Assembly (NCBI RefSeq): GCF_965656765.1
Contig: NZ_CBFHLV010000005.1
Location: forward strand, 1 to 64,000
Direction of reading: 5' to 3'
Source of the DNA: Marivita sp965656765
GTDB lineage: Bacteria > Pseudomonadota > Alphaproteobacteria > Rhodobacterales > Rhodobacteraceae
DNA: 64,000 nucleotides
Positions 44,523 to 52,815 of the stretch are shown here, in pieces; within the stretch, counting starts at the first letter, position 1; every line of letters begins with the position of its first letter. Both the position numbers and the translations under genes were made by a program. Under the pieces are notes generated by a model. It did not search any database. It had not been told where the DNA came from and worked only from the letters and a program-made list of their open reading frames with translations.

Positions 44523-45275
44523 ATGAAACTTCTGGACGGACAAATCGCTATCATCACGGGGGCGGCCAGTGCACGGGGGCTGGGCAAGGCCACAGCCCGT
44601 CTTTTCGCATCACATGGCGCAAGGATTGTGATACTTGATCTGGATGCGGCGCAAGCCGAGGATGCGGCGGCTGATATCGGTGACGGTAACCTGGGCCTTG
44701 CTTGTGATGTAACGCACAAGCCTGACTGCGATGCAGCCGCCACAACAGTGCTCGAGGCCTTTGGACAGATCGACATTTTGGTCAACAATGCTGGCATCAC
44801 TCAGCCGCTCAAGATCATGGATATCACGCATGAAAACTATGATGCGGTGTTGGACGTTAATTTGCTTGGCACGCTGAATATGAGCCAAGCCGTGATCCCC
44901 CATATGCGGGACCGCAAGACGGGCAAGCTTATCAACATGTCTTCTGTATCCGCACAGCGTGGTGGTGGGATTTTTGGTGGGCCGCATTATTCCGCAGCAA
45001 AGGCTGGGATTCTGGGTTTGACCAAGGCAATGGCCCGCGAGCTTGCGCCTGATGGCATCCGGTCAAACGCGATCTGTCCCGGGTTTATCGCCACAGACAT
45101 TACGGGGGGCAAACTGACGTCCGATATGATGGAGCAGATCCTTGGCGGCATCCCGATGGGTCGGGCAGGTGAAGCTTCGGACGTGGCAGGGTGTGCCTTG
45201 TTCTTGGCGTCAGACCTTTCGGCTTATGTCACAGGATCAGAGATTGATGTGAACGGGGGATCATTGATCCACTAG
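44523..45275 (+). CDS. Short-chain dehydrogenase/reductase
   Basis: A 250-residue classical SDR. The cofactor loop reads TGAASARGLGKAT, with one extra residue compared with TGxxxGxG. NNAG (near 90), SVSAQRGGG and catalytic YSAAK (about 159-163) are intact, and the ending YVTGSEIDVNGGSLI is standard. It is the last gene of the split-transketolase operon. A GGATC-hairpin and a T run at 45258-45283 may terminate it. Probably oxidises a polyol or sugar acid. Confidence 0.85.
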   Translation: MKLLDGQIAIITGAASARGLGKATARLFASHGARIVILDLDAAQAEDAAADIGDGNLGLACDVTHKPDCDAAATTVLEAFGQIDILVNNAGITQPLKIMDITHENYDAVLDVNLLGTLNMSQAVIPHMRDRKTGKLINMSSVSAQRGGGIFGGPHYSAAKAGILGLTKAMARELAPDGIRSNAICPGFIATDITGGKLTSDMMEQILGGIPMGRAGEASDVAGCALFLASDLSAYVTGSEIDVNGGSLIH

Positions 45276-45285
45276 ATTTTTTTGG

Positions 45286-46263
45286 TCACATACTGACCAG
45301 CTGCCCGCCATCAAGCTTCAGGTCGTGGACAGTCAAATCGTGGCTCACTAAAATCTCATCAATCTGGTCGGAATGAGCGCTGACCTCCTGGTCCAGCCAT
45401 TCCAGGAACAACCTCACGGCGCGGCGGTTCAGATATCGTGCAGGACAGATGGCCCAGTAGGATGGAAATGTCAGAACTGGGATTGCAGGTAAGATCGGAA
45501 CAAGCCGACCTTCGGCAACTTCTGGCAGGGCAAGGGCCAACGATTCTAGAACGATACCGGCCCCATCCAGCGCAAGCTGCAAAGCCATCGACGACCGATC
45601 CATGAGGATAGATTTTTGGTTGCCCTGTGTGACAATCCCGTTGTGATAGAGCCAGAAATCCCATTGGCACAACGCCCGCGCACTGTCGATCAAACGCGCC
45701 TGATCTAGCAGGGCGCCGGGATTGTCTGAGGGACTCAGTTCAGCCAGATAACCTGGACTGCACAATGGGAGGACGTGGTCGTGGACAACCGCCCGCGAAT
45801 GCAGGCCCTGCCAATCCCCCGTGCCATAGCGAATATCGAGATCCATAACTTCGCGTTCGAAATCGGTTGGGTCCGGTGCTGCATCGACACGCAAATCCCA
45901 GTCTGGATGGCGCGCGACGAAATCGGCCAACCGGGGACCAAGCCACCGCACGCCGAAACTTGGGGTGACCCGAAGATTTAACCGATGCGTTTCGCGCGTT
46001 TTTCCCAAATGACGACCGGCATCGCGCAGTAAGCGCAAGGCCGTTGTCGAGGATTGGAACAGTTGTTCGCCTTCCAGTGTCAGACTCAGCGTGCGCCCGT
46101 CACGACGGAAAAGCTTGATGCCCAGCCGCTGTTCCAAAAGCTTGATCTGTTGGCTAACAGCAGAAGGCGAGACAGACAATTCTTCGGCGGCGCGGGTGAT
46201 GGTCCCACGCCGCGCCACGGTTTCAAAATAAAGATATGCGTTCAGGTTGGTGGTCAAAGACAT
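45286..46263 (-). CDS. LysR family regulator, GcvA-like
   Basis: A 325-residue LysR protein: HTH GTITRAAEELSVSPSAVSQQIKLLEQ (about 20-45), then the FGVRWLGPRLADFVARHPDWDLRV start of the effector domain that marks the GcvA branch. It converges with the SDR gene (10-bp gap) and lies 40 bp downstream of the FAH gene on the same strand, so it may be transcribed from the gntR side. It is a candidate regulator for the inverted repeat at 41600-41636. Confidence 0.88.
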   Translation of the reverse strand: MSLTTNLNAYLYFETVARRGTITRAAEELSVSPSAVSQQIKLLEQRLGIKLFRRDGRTLSLTLEGEQLFQSSTTALRLLRDAGRHLGKTRETHRLNLRVTPSFGVRWLGPRLADFVARHPDWDLRVDAAPDPTDFEREVMDLDIRYGTGDWQGLHSRAVVHDHVLPLCSPGYLAELSPSDNPGALLDQARLIDSARALCQWDFWLYHNGIVTQGNQKSILMDRSSMALQLALDGAGIVLESLALALPEVAEGRLVPILPAIPVLTFPSYWAICPARYLNRRAVRLFLEWLDQEVSAHSDQIDEILVSHDLTVHDLKLDGGQLVSM

Positions 46264-46303
46264 GAATTGGGGCGACGCTGCGCCAGAGAGGCGTTTTTTG
46301 CCT

Positions 46304-47149
46304 TCACTGAGCTGCGACAGCTTCTTGGCGCTGGCGACCCAAACCTTCGACTTCGACCTCCATCACATCGCCGGGCTTGAGGAAACGCTGCGGCTTCATT
46401 CCCATTCCAACACCTGATGGTGTGCCGGTCGCGATGATATCACCCGGCATGAGCTGCATGAACTGACTCATGCGGCTAATGATCTGGCGCACGTTGAAGA
46501 TCATGTCACTTGTGTTGGAATCCTGTACCGTTTCGCCGTTCAAGTCGAGAGAGACACGCAAGGATTGAGGATCGGGGATTTCGTCGGCAGTCACGAGATA
46601 TGGTCCAACCGGTCCGAAAGTGGGTGCGGACTTGCCCTTGATCCACTGCCCCTGACGTTCAATTTGGAATTCGCGTTCCGACACATCATTGATCGTGCAG
46701 TACGCTGCGACATGGTCAAGTGCGTCGTCCTCGCTCACGTAGAGGGTCGGTTTTCCGATCACTACGCCGAGTTCGACTTCCCAATCGCCTTTAACGGAAG
46801 AGCGCGGGATGATGACTGGATCAAATGGGCCGGATAGGGCCGAGCTGGCCTTGGAAAAGATGATCGGCTCCGCGGGTTCGGCCATGCCGCTTTCTTTGGC
46901 GTGGAGTGCATAGTTCAGACCGATGCAAAAGAAGTTCGGTACCGAGGCCAGAGCACAGCCAATGCGCCCGGGCTCATTGACGACCGGAAGGGCTGCCACA
47001 TCCAAGCCGCGGATTCTTTCCAGGGCTTCCAGCGATACGCTTTCACCTGCAAAATCAGCGGCCTTTCCAGACAGGTCCCGTACGTTCCCGTCTTTGTCCA
47101 GAATGCCGGGTTTTTCCTGGCCCACGGGCCCGAATCGCAAAAGCTTCAT
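46304..47149 (-). CDS. FAH-family hydrolase, 2,4-diketo-3-deoxy-L-fuconate hydrolase type
   Basis: A 281-residue fumarylacetoacetase-fold protein. CIGLNYALHAKESG (75-88), metal ligands Glu124, Glu126 (WEVELGVVIGK) and Asp155 (INDVSERE), GPYLVTADEIPDP and GDIIATGTPSGVGMG. In the L-fuconate route such an enzyme cleaves the diketo acid to pyruvate and a hydroxy acid. A matching 3-deoxy-acid SDR (57272) and an enolase-type dehydratase (51716) in the same island support this reading, though FAH enzymes are diverse. It lies 11 bp after gntR. Confidence 0.8.
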   Translation of the reverse strand: MKLLRFGPVGQEKPGILDKDGNVRDLSGKAADFAGESVSLEALERIRGLDVAALPVVNEPGRIGCALASVPNFFCIGLNYALHAKESGMAEPAEPIIFSKASSALSGPFDPVIIPRSSVKGDWEVELGVVIGKPTLYVSEDDALDHVAAYCTINDVSEREFQIERQGQWIKGKSAPTFGPVGPYLVTADEIPDPQSLRVSLDLNGETVQDSNTSDMIFNVRQIISRMSQFMQLMPGDIIATGTPSGVGMGMKPQRFLKPGDVMEVEVEGLGRQRQEAVAAQ

Positions 47150-47160
47150 CGCTGTTTTCC

Positions 47161-47823
47161 TTACGTTTCCTGAGTCGCTGTTTCTTGTTCTATGACGGAA
47201 CGAATGTCTTCGGCCAAGTGCCAGAGGTGGTTGTCGATCGCGTCGCGGGCGGCGTCTGTTTCGCGTGCGCGAAGAGCATCTAGAATCATAGTGTGTTGAT
47301 TGACGACACGTTCCCGATTGCGACGTTGGCGTGCTGCAAGATACCGGGCGCGCCATAGGCGGCGTAGGAATGTGCCATGTGTTTCGGCCAGCGCCTTGTT
47401 GCCGGAAGCCGCTGCGATGGCCATGTGAAACGACATGTCGATCTCGAACATTTCCAATGGATCGGTGGTATCGAAATTGTCTGACATGTATTTTGTGATG
47501 TCTGCCAGATGTTCGATCTCGGCATCGGATGCGTTCTTGCAGGCGAGCTCGGCCGACAGTTTTTCCAAGGCGATCAAGACCTCGGTCTGCTCCGCGACTT
47601 CAGAATAATCGGACAGCGCAACAATTGGGCTTCGCGATGGACGCAATTCGACCAGCCCTTCTTTTGCGAGGATGCGCACAGCCTCGCGGATAGGTGTGCG
47701 ACTCACTCCCATGTCGGATGCGATATCGCGTTCCTTGACAGATGCTCCGGGCAAGAGCTTGCCGCGCAAGATGTCACGACGAAGCCGATGGGCAATTTGT
47801 TCAGCGAGTGTTTCTTTCGACAT
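47161..47823 (-). CDS. GntR family regulator, FadR/FCD subfamily (UxuR/ExuR-like)
   Basis: A 220-residue regulator. The winged HTH occupies 1-70 (LAEQIAHRLRRDIL..LLPGASVKERDIASDMGVSRTPIREAVRILAKEGLVE). An FCD effector domain follows with likely metal ligands in EIDMSFHMAI and NQHTMIL..NHLWHL. It is divergent from dctP. Two perfect TGGTATACCA palindromes lie in the spacer, the same core that E. coli UxuR and ExuR bind, so autoregulation and control of the TRAP operon by a sugar acid are likely. The start at 47823 drops six poorly supported codons. Confidence 0.9.
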   Translation of the reverse strand: MSKETLAEQIAHRLRRDILRGKLLPGASVKERDIASDMGVSRTPIREAVRILAKEGLVELRPSRSPIVALSDYSEVAEQTEVLIALEKLSAELACKNASDAEIEHLADITKYMSDNFDTTDPLEMFEIDMSFHMAIAAASGNKALAETHGTFLRRLWRARYLAARQRRNRERVVNQHTMILDALRARETDAARDAIDNHLWHLAEDIRSVIEQETATQET

Positions 47824-47906
47824 CCGGTTTTTTCTGCACAATCAGACGCTTCCGCGGAACGTTTTTGATGACTGGTCGTTCAAGGCGTTTCGATAAAAGT
47901 TCGAAA

Positions 47907-47920
47907 TTTGGTATACCAAA
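47907..47920. promoter_or_regulatory. GntR operator 1 (TTTGGTATACCAAA)
   Basis: A perfect 14-bp palindrome, 84 bp upstream of gntR and 126 bp upstream of dctP; its core matches the UxuR/ExuR consensus. Confidence 0.8.
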
Positions 47921-47963
47921 AAATCTTGCGTGTCGAGTTTCCATTCGCTACGTTTCATTTCAG

Positions 47964-47977
47964 GATGGTATACCATC
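47964..47977. promoter_or_regulatory. GntR operator 2 (GATGGTATACCATC)
   Basis: A second perfect 14-bp palindrome with the same 10-bp core, 57 bp centre-to-centre from operator 1 and 69 bp before the dctP start codon. Confidence 0.8.
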
Positions 47978-48046
47978 TTTCGCGGCGCATCTATTGCGCC
48001 AAGGTGTGACAGGCGGTCGAGGAGAGCCGCCAAGGGAGGAATAACA

Positions 48047-49060
48047 ATGAATTTGAAGTCGACTTTGATGGCGGCTGGCGCGACGGCGATGATCGCCATG
48101 TCTGCAACAGCTGAGCCGGTGAACCTGCGCATCCAGACGCACTATGCTACCGAGCACCCGACCGGCAAAATGCTGGCAACATGGATCGATGACGTTCAGA
48201 CAATGTCCGGTGGCGATATCACCATTGAGATGTTCTATTCGTCCTCGGTCGTGGCGACAGTTGAAACGTTCGACGCGGCCATCAACGGCATCGTCGATTG
48301 TGACGCCACAGGCGGCGCGTATCAGACCGGCAAGAATCCTGCATTCCAGTTTGTTGGTGACATCATGGGCGGCTACGACACGCCTTGGCAGCAATACAGC
48401 TGGCTTTATCACGGCGGTGGCTGGGATGCGGCGCAAGAGCTGTACAATGCTCAGAACATGCAGCTGATTGGTTGGGCGATCTACGGCCAGGAATCGTTCT
48501 CGTCCTCCAAGCCGCTTGCTGGCCCCGATGATTTGAAAGGCTGGAAGTTCCGTTCGCCTCCGGGCATGGAGACCGAGATTTTCGAAAAGATGGGCGCATC
48601 GCCGATCGTGATGGATTTCACCGAAATCTTTACCGCTCTGGAAACCGGCATTATCGATGGTGCTGACGCGTCGGGGCTTGCAAACAACGTTGGTCTGGGT
48701 CTGTACGACATCGTTAAGCACGCGACATACCCGGGCTTCCACTCAATGCCATCTGACCACTTGGCTTGTAACCTTGATGTCTGGAATGGCCTGACCGAAC
48801 AGCAGCGCCGTATCCTCGAGACAGCATGGCAGAAGCTGTCCTTCCAGATCGCTATGGCGAATGAAAAGGCCAACACCGAAGCTGCCGCTGCACTGCAAGA
48901 GCAGGGCGTCACGCTTTATGCTTGGTCCGATGAAGACCGCAAAGAATTCCGCGTTGCCGCGCAGGCCGCTTGGGATGATTGGGCAACTCGCAGCCCTGAA
49001 GCTGCCGCATTGGTCGAAAGCCATAAAAGCTATCTGCGCCAGCTTGGCCTGATCAACTGA
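48047..49060 (+). CDS. dctP: TRAP transporter solute-binding protein (DctP family)
   Basis: A 337-residue periplasmic protein with signal peptide 1-22. The DctP-family core includes LKGWKFRSPPGMETEIFEKMGASPIVMDFTEIFTALETGIIDGAD (near 165-210), whose arginine in KFRSPPG usually clamps the carboxylate of the ligand. The many aromatic residues around 100-135 and FHSMPSDHLACNLDVWN are typical of the larger sugar-acid or keto-acid binders. GGGAGGA precedes the ATG at 48047. It probably imports the acid sugar degraded by the genes around it. Confidence 0.92.
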   Translation: MNLKSTLMAAGATAMIAMSATAEPVNLRIQTHYATEHPTGKMLATWIDDVQTMSGGDITIEMFYSSSVVATVETFDAAINGIVDCDATGGAYQTGKNPAFQFVGDIMGGYDTPWQQYSWLYHGGGWDAAQELYNAQNMQLIGWAIYGQESFSSSKPLAGPDDLKGWKFRSPPGMETEIFEKMGASPIVMDFTEIFTALETGIIDGADASGLANNVGLGLYDIVKHATYPGFHSMPSDHLACNLDVWNGLTEQQRRILETAWQKLSFQIAMANEKANTEAAAALQEQGVTLYAWSDEDRKEFRVAAQAAWDDWATRSPEAAALVESHKSYLRQLGLIN

Positions 49061-49105
49061 TGAAAGCGTGTCACAGCCTTTGGTTATGACACCTCGTTGA
49101 TACAA

Positions 49106-49129
49106 GCGGGCCCCTATGCCGGGGCCCGC
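49106..49129 (+). other. Strong GC hairpin between dctP and dctQ
   Basis: A perfect 9-bp stem (GCGGGCCCC 49106-49114 with GGGGCCCGC 49121-49129, loop TATGCC) without T run. It is placed like processing or attenuation hairpins that raise binding-protein over permease expression. Confidence 0.7.
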
Positions 49130-49193
49130 ATCTTAGAAGCAAGCAGTCATCATGGGCCGGTACAAGGCTCAGCATCTTCGAGGGAGGATCGGG

Positions 49194-49997
49194 ATGGAGA
49201 AGGACAGCCTTTGGTTGGGCTCGTTCAGGCAGCCTATTCGCATCGCCGCCATAGCTTTCACCGCGGTGGTTGCCGTGCTGTTTGTTTGGTTGGTCGGAAA
49301 CCGCATACTGTCGGAAGATGCCATCGGGATGCACGAAATGATCCGGCCTGCTGGTCGCCCGATCGTGCAGATCATGTTGTTCGCGATTGTGGGGTCAATC
49401 CTGACTGTTGCGCTTTATCTGTCTGACACACGAGGTGCAATTGAGTTCGAGCCGGACGGCGTGTTCGACATCGTATCGTTGGTGTGTTCGCGGATTGCGA
49501 TGATCATGGTCGCACTCATCGTGATTGTGATGTTTTATGAAGTGGTGTCGCGTTATGTCTTTGCGCGACCAACTCTTTGGGCAAATGAGCTGTCGCTTTG
49601 GATCGCGAGTTTTGTATTTCTGTTGGCTGGCCAATACGCCATGCAGCAGCGCAGCCACATCCGTATTTACGTGATTTACGACATGATGCCGCGCTGGATG
49701 CAGAAATCTTCTGATATTCTGTCTCTTTTCCTGATCTGGTTCTTCACTTTTGCGATGGTCTGGGGCGGTTTCGATGATGCCATGCGCCGGTTTTTGCGGA
49801 TGGAGACGTTTGGCACCGCGTGGGATCCGCCCATTCCCGGCATCGTCAAACCCGCGATTCTGATCATCATCTGTTTCGTCGCTCTACAGGCTTTGTCGAA
49901 CATCTTTTCTGACTGGAACAAATCGGCTGAACACCTGGCCGTAGATGACATCGACGAAACGGAAATCGAAAACATCCGTCGAACTTTGGAGAAGTAA
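49194..49997 (+). CDS. dctQ: TRAP transporter small permease (DctQ family)
   Basis: A 267-residue membrane protein. Two extra hydrophobic helices (about 15-36 and 60-77) precede the four-helix DctQ core, which holds the family motif around SRYVFARPTLWANELSLWIASFVFLLAGQYAMQQRSHIRI (about 120-160). Total length is larger than the usual 160-200 residues. The start at 49194 follows GGGAGG by six bases. Confidence 0.9.
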   Translation: MEKDSLWLGSFRQPIRIAAIAFTAVVAVLFVWLVGNRILSEDAIGMHEMIRPAGRPIVQIMLFAIVGSILTVALYLSDTRGAIEFEPDGVFDIVSLVCSRIAMIMVALIVIVMFYEVVSRYVFARPTLWANELSLWIASFVFLLAGQYAMQQRSHIRIYVIYDMMPRWMQKSSDILSLFLIWFFTFAMVWGGFDDAMRRFLRMETFGTAWDPPIPGIVKPAILIIICFVALQALSNIFSDWNKSAEHLAVDDIDETEIENIRRTLEK

Positions 49998-50001
49998 GAC
50001 A

Positions 50002-51633
50002 ATGGAAATGGAATTCCTAAGCTACCTCTCCTGGATGAAAGCTCCGGATGTGGCCACTCTGAGTATTTGGCTTTTGCTGGGCATGTTCTTCCTGCTTGCC
50101 ATCGGCATGCCGCTTGGGTTCGCGTCAGCGTTTCTTGCGGTGGCCGTCCTGATCATGAAATTTGGTCCAGAGCTTTTGTTCCGCGATTTCGGCTCAGGGC
50201 CAATGTCGGTGCTTGCACAGGCGGTCTATCGTCAGATGACCAACTATGTCCTGATATCGATACCCTTGTTCATCTTTATGGCCGCCCTGCTGGAACGGTC
50301 CGGCATTGCCAAAGACATGTATAACTCGTTGAACGTGTGGCTGTCTGGAACGCGCGGCGGTATTGCTATCGTTACGTCTATTATGGCTGTGATCATGGCT
50401 GCCATGTCTGGCATAATCGGGGGTGAAGTTGTTTTGCTGGGGTTGATCGCCCTGCCGCAAATGCTGCGGCTTGGGTACAACCAGAACCTCGCCATCGGGA
50501 CGATCTGTGCGTCAGGGTCTTTGGGCACGATGATCCCGCCATCCATCGTTTTGATTTTCTATGGTCTCGTGACGGAAACCTCGATCAAAGCGCTGTTCAC
50601 AGCATCCTTCCTGCCGGGCTTTATGCTGGCGTCGTTCTTTATCATTTACATTGTGATCCGGACGCGGTTGAACCCATCGCTTGCGCCGTTGCCTGAGATT
50701 GACCCCGATGCGCCGGCCGGACGTGAAAAAGGTCTGATGTTTCTTGGATTCCTTTCCAAGTTTGGGCTTTGGATCATCGGCGTACTTTTCCTGCGCGCTC
50801 TTTTCTTCACGGTTACAGGGCAGAACACGCTACAAGAGGGCGAAGACCCGATCGCCTTAGGCATGGTCTATCACTTGCCATATATCGCTGTTGCGTTCGG
50901 TATTGCTGCCGCCGGCATGTATGCAATCGGTAAAGAGCGTGTGGCGACAGGTTGGGACATGGGCAAAGGGCTCATTGCACCTGTGGTCGTCATCGGTGTT
51001 GTGCTTGGCTCAATCTATATGGGGATCACCGGCATCACCGAAGCCGCCGGCATGGGTGTCGTGGCGGTTTTCACCATCAGCGTGATCAGGCGCGAAATGA
51101 CGTTCGAGATCATCTGGGACAGCCTGATCCGTACACTGAAATCCACCGGTACGATTATCTGGGTGACGATCGGTGCGGCCGCGCTTGCTGCGGCATACAC
51201 GCTGTCAGGTGGTCCGACCTATGTAGCCAACATGATCATTGCAGCTGAACTGCCCACCATGTCGATCATTCTTGTGATGATGTTCATCTTCCTCATCATG
51301 GGGATGTTTATGGACTGGGTTGGCATCGTTCTGTTGATCATGCCGGTGTTCCTACCCATCGTACTCAAGCTTCCTGTTCAGGAAATTGGTATCTTCGGGG
51401 AACTGAACCCTCGTCACGTAGCAATCTGGTTTGGTGTGGTGTTCTGTATGAACATGCAGGTCAGTTTCCTGTCGCCACCCTTCGGACCAGCGGCGTTCTA
51501 TCTGAAATCGGTTGCACCGCCGCATATCACTTTGACGCAGATCTTCCGTGGCTTCCTGCCTTTCATTGCGTTGCAGTTGATCGCGCTGTCTGTGCTCCTG
51601 ATTTGGCCTCCGATTGTCACGATCTTCCTGTGA
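50002..51633 (+). CDS. dctM: TRAP transporter large permease (DctM family)
   Basis: A 543-residue sodium-coupled permease subunit with about 12-13 helices. MSGIIGGEVVLLGLIALPQMLRLGYNQNLAIGTICASGSLGTMIPPSI (about 135-180) is the diagnostic DctM segment. GITEAAGMG and the FGVVFCMNMQVSFLSPPFGPAAFYLKS ending are also conserved. It has an insertion with two additional helices around 235-310, as seen in larger family members. It lies 4 bp after dctQ. Confidence 0.93.
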   Translation: MEMEFLSYLSWMKAPDVATLSIWLLLGMFFLLAIGMPLGFASAFLAVAVLIMKFGPELLFRDFGSGPMSVLAQAVYRQMTNYVLISIPLFIFMAALLERSGIAKDMYNSLNVWLSGTRGGIAIVTSIMAVIMAAMSGIIGGEVVLLGLIALPQMLRLGYNQNLAIGTICASGSLGTMIPPSIVLIFYGLVTETSIKALFTASFLPGFMLASFFIIYIVIRTRLNPSLAPLPEIDPDAPAGREKGLMFLGFLSKFGLWIIGVLFLRALFFTVTGQNTLQEGEDPIALGMVYHLPYIAVAFGIAAAGMYAIGKERVATGWDMGKGLIAPVVVIGVVLGSIYMGITGITEAAGMGVVAVFTISVIRREMTFEIIWDSLIRTLKSTGTIIWVTIGAAALAAAYTLSGGPTYVANMIIAAELPTMSIILVMMFIFLIMGMFMDWVGIVLLIMPVFLPIVLKLPVQEIGIFGELNPRHVAIWFGVVFCMNMQVSFLSPPFGPAAFYLKSVAPPHITLTQIFRGFLPFIALQLIALSVLLIWPPIVTIFL

Positions 51634-51659
51634 CCGATGACCTAGAAACAGGAAAAGTC

Positions 51660-51690
51660 AAAGGGGGCGGGATAACCTCGCCCCCTTTCT
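51660..51690 (+). terminator. Rho-independent terminator after the TRAP genes
   Basis: A 10-bp stem AAAGGGGGCG (51660-51669) with CGCCCCCTTT (51679-51688), then TCT. It lies 26 bp past dctM and only 26 bp before the next ATG, so either read-through or a very short leader feeds the downstream genes. Confidence 0.75.
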
Positions 51691-51715
51691 CAATGAGCTT
51701 AGTGTATATCGCGCC

Positions 51716-52804
51716 ATGACCACGCAGATCGCACATGTGAAAACAGATCATTTCCTGATCCCGCTGCCGCACGCTCTGGAAGACAGCATGCATGGAAGAA
51801 TGACCAGGTTCGAGGTTGTCACTTCCCGCGTTCTGGACAGTGATGGGGCAGAAGGTGTTGGTTACACATTCACTTGTGGCGTCAACGGTGGAGCGATTGC
51901 AGATATCCTTGGTCGTGAAATGACCCCGCTGGTGATGGGCCGAGACCCGTCTTTGGTCGAAGCGATCTGGAAAGATCTTTGGTGGGCGTTTCATTACGGC
52001 GGGCGTGGTGGTCCAACCGTTTTGGCGCTGTCCGCGTTCGATATGGCGCTTTGGGATCTCAAGGCGAAACGGGCGGGATTGCCTTTATGGCGCTTATTGG
52101 GCGGATTTGATGCCAATGTCCCATGCTACGCGGGTGGCATAGACTTACACCTAACACCCGACGAATTGGTGGCTCAGACACACGAAAACATCGACAAAGG
52201 ACACCGCGCTATCAAGATGAAAGTGGGTCGCGATCTTTTGCGCGAAGACGTGGCCAAGCTTGCTGCTCTACGTGATGCGTTTGGTCCAGATATGGCGCTG
52301 ATGGCCGATGCGAATATGAAGTTTACTGTCGACGGCGCAATTCGCGCGGCCAAGGCTTTCGCTGACTTCGACCTCACGTGGTTCGAAGAGCCTATCCCAC
52401 CAGAAGACCCAGCAGGCCATCGTCGTATCCTGACTGAAGGTGGGATTCCCGTCGCTTCGGGCGAAAACCTAAGGTCTTTGTGGGAATTCCGGACAGCTAT
52501 CGAAGGTGGTGTGACTTTCCCTGAACCCGATGTCACCAATTGTGGGGGGGTAACCCCATTCATGAAGATAGCCCGCCTAGCCGAGGCATTTCATCTGCCA
52601 GTGACCAGCCATGGTGCGCATGACATTACCGTACAGCTACTCGCGGCTTGTCCGAACCGTTCGTATCTTGAGGCGCATGGCTTTGGGCTTGAAAACTACA
52701 TCGAAAAGCCAGTTGAGATCGTTGACGGGCATGCAATCGCGCCAGATCGGCCCGGGCATGGCGTGGTCTTTGATTGGGACAAATTGGAAACGCTTCGCGC
52801 CTAA
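51716..52804 (+). CDS. Enolase-superfamily acid-sugar dehydratase (mandelate racemase subgroup)
   Basis: A 362-residue enzyme. The catalytic bases are KMK (Lys167, Lys169) on one side and the His299-Asp272 dyad (TSHGAHD, PDVTNCGG) on the other. The Mg ligands are Asp198 (MADANMKF), Glu224 (WFEEP) and Glu250 (ASGENL). The N-terminal capping domain has HGRMTRFEVVT and HYGGRGGPTVLALSAFDMALWDLK. This layout fits mandelate racemase-type aldonate or aldarate dehydratases; the substrate cannot be assigned, but L-fuconate-like or other aldonic acids suit the neighbours. No good ribosome site is visible. Confidence 0.88.
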   Translation: MTTQIAHVKTDHFLIPLPHALEDSMHGRMTRFEVVTSRVLDSDGAEGVGYTFTCGVNGGAIADILGREMTPLVMGRDPSLVEAIWKDLWWAFHYGGRGGPTVLALSAFDMALWDLKAKRAGLPLWRLLGGFDANVPCYAGGIDLHLTPDELVAQTHENIDKGHRAIKMKVGRDLLREDVAKLAALRDAFGPDMALMADANMKFTVDGAIRAAKAFADFDLTWFEEPIPPEDPAGHRRILTEGGIPVASGENLRSLWEFRTAIEGGVTFPEPDVTNCGGVTPFMKIARLAEAFHLPVTSHGAHDITVQLLAACPNRSYLEAHGFGLENYIEKPVEIVDGHAIAPDRPGHGVVFDWDKLETLRA

Positions 52805-52815
52805 GGACACCTGTT

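Noticed and set aside
45284..45299. Terminator for the LysR gene at the SDR/LysR convergence
   Set aside because: The GGTCA/TGACC stem is followed by A residues when read on the minus strand, so it lacks terminator polarity.
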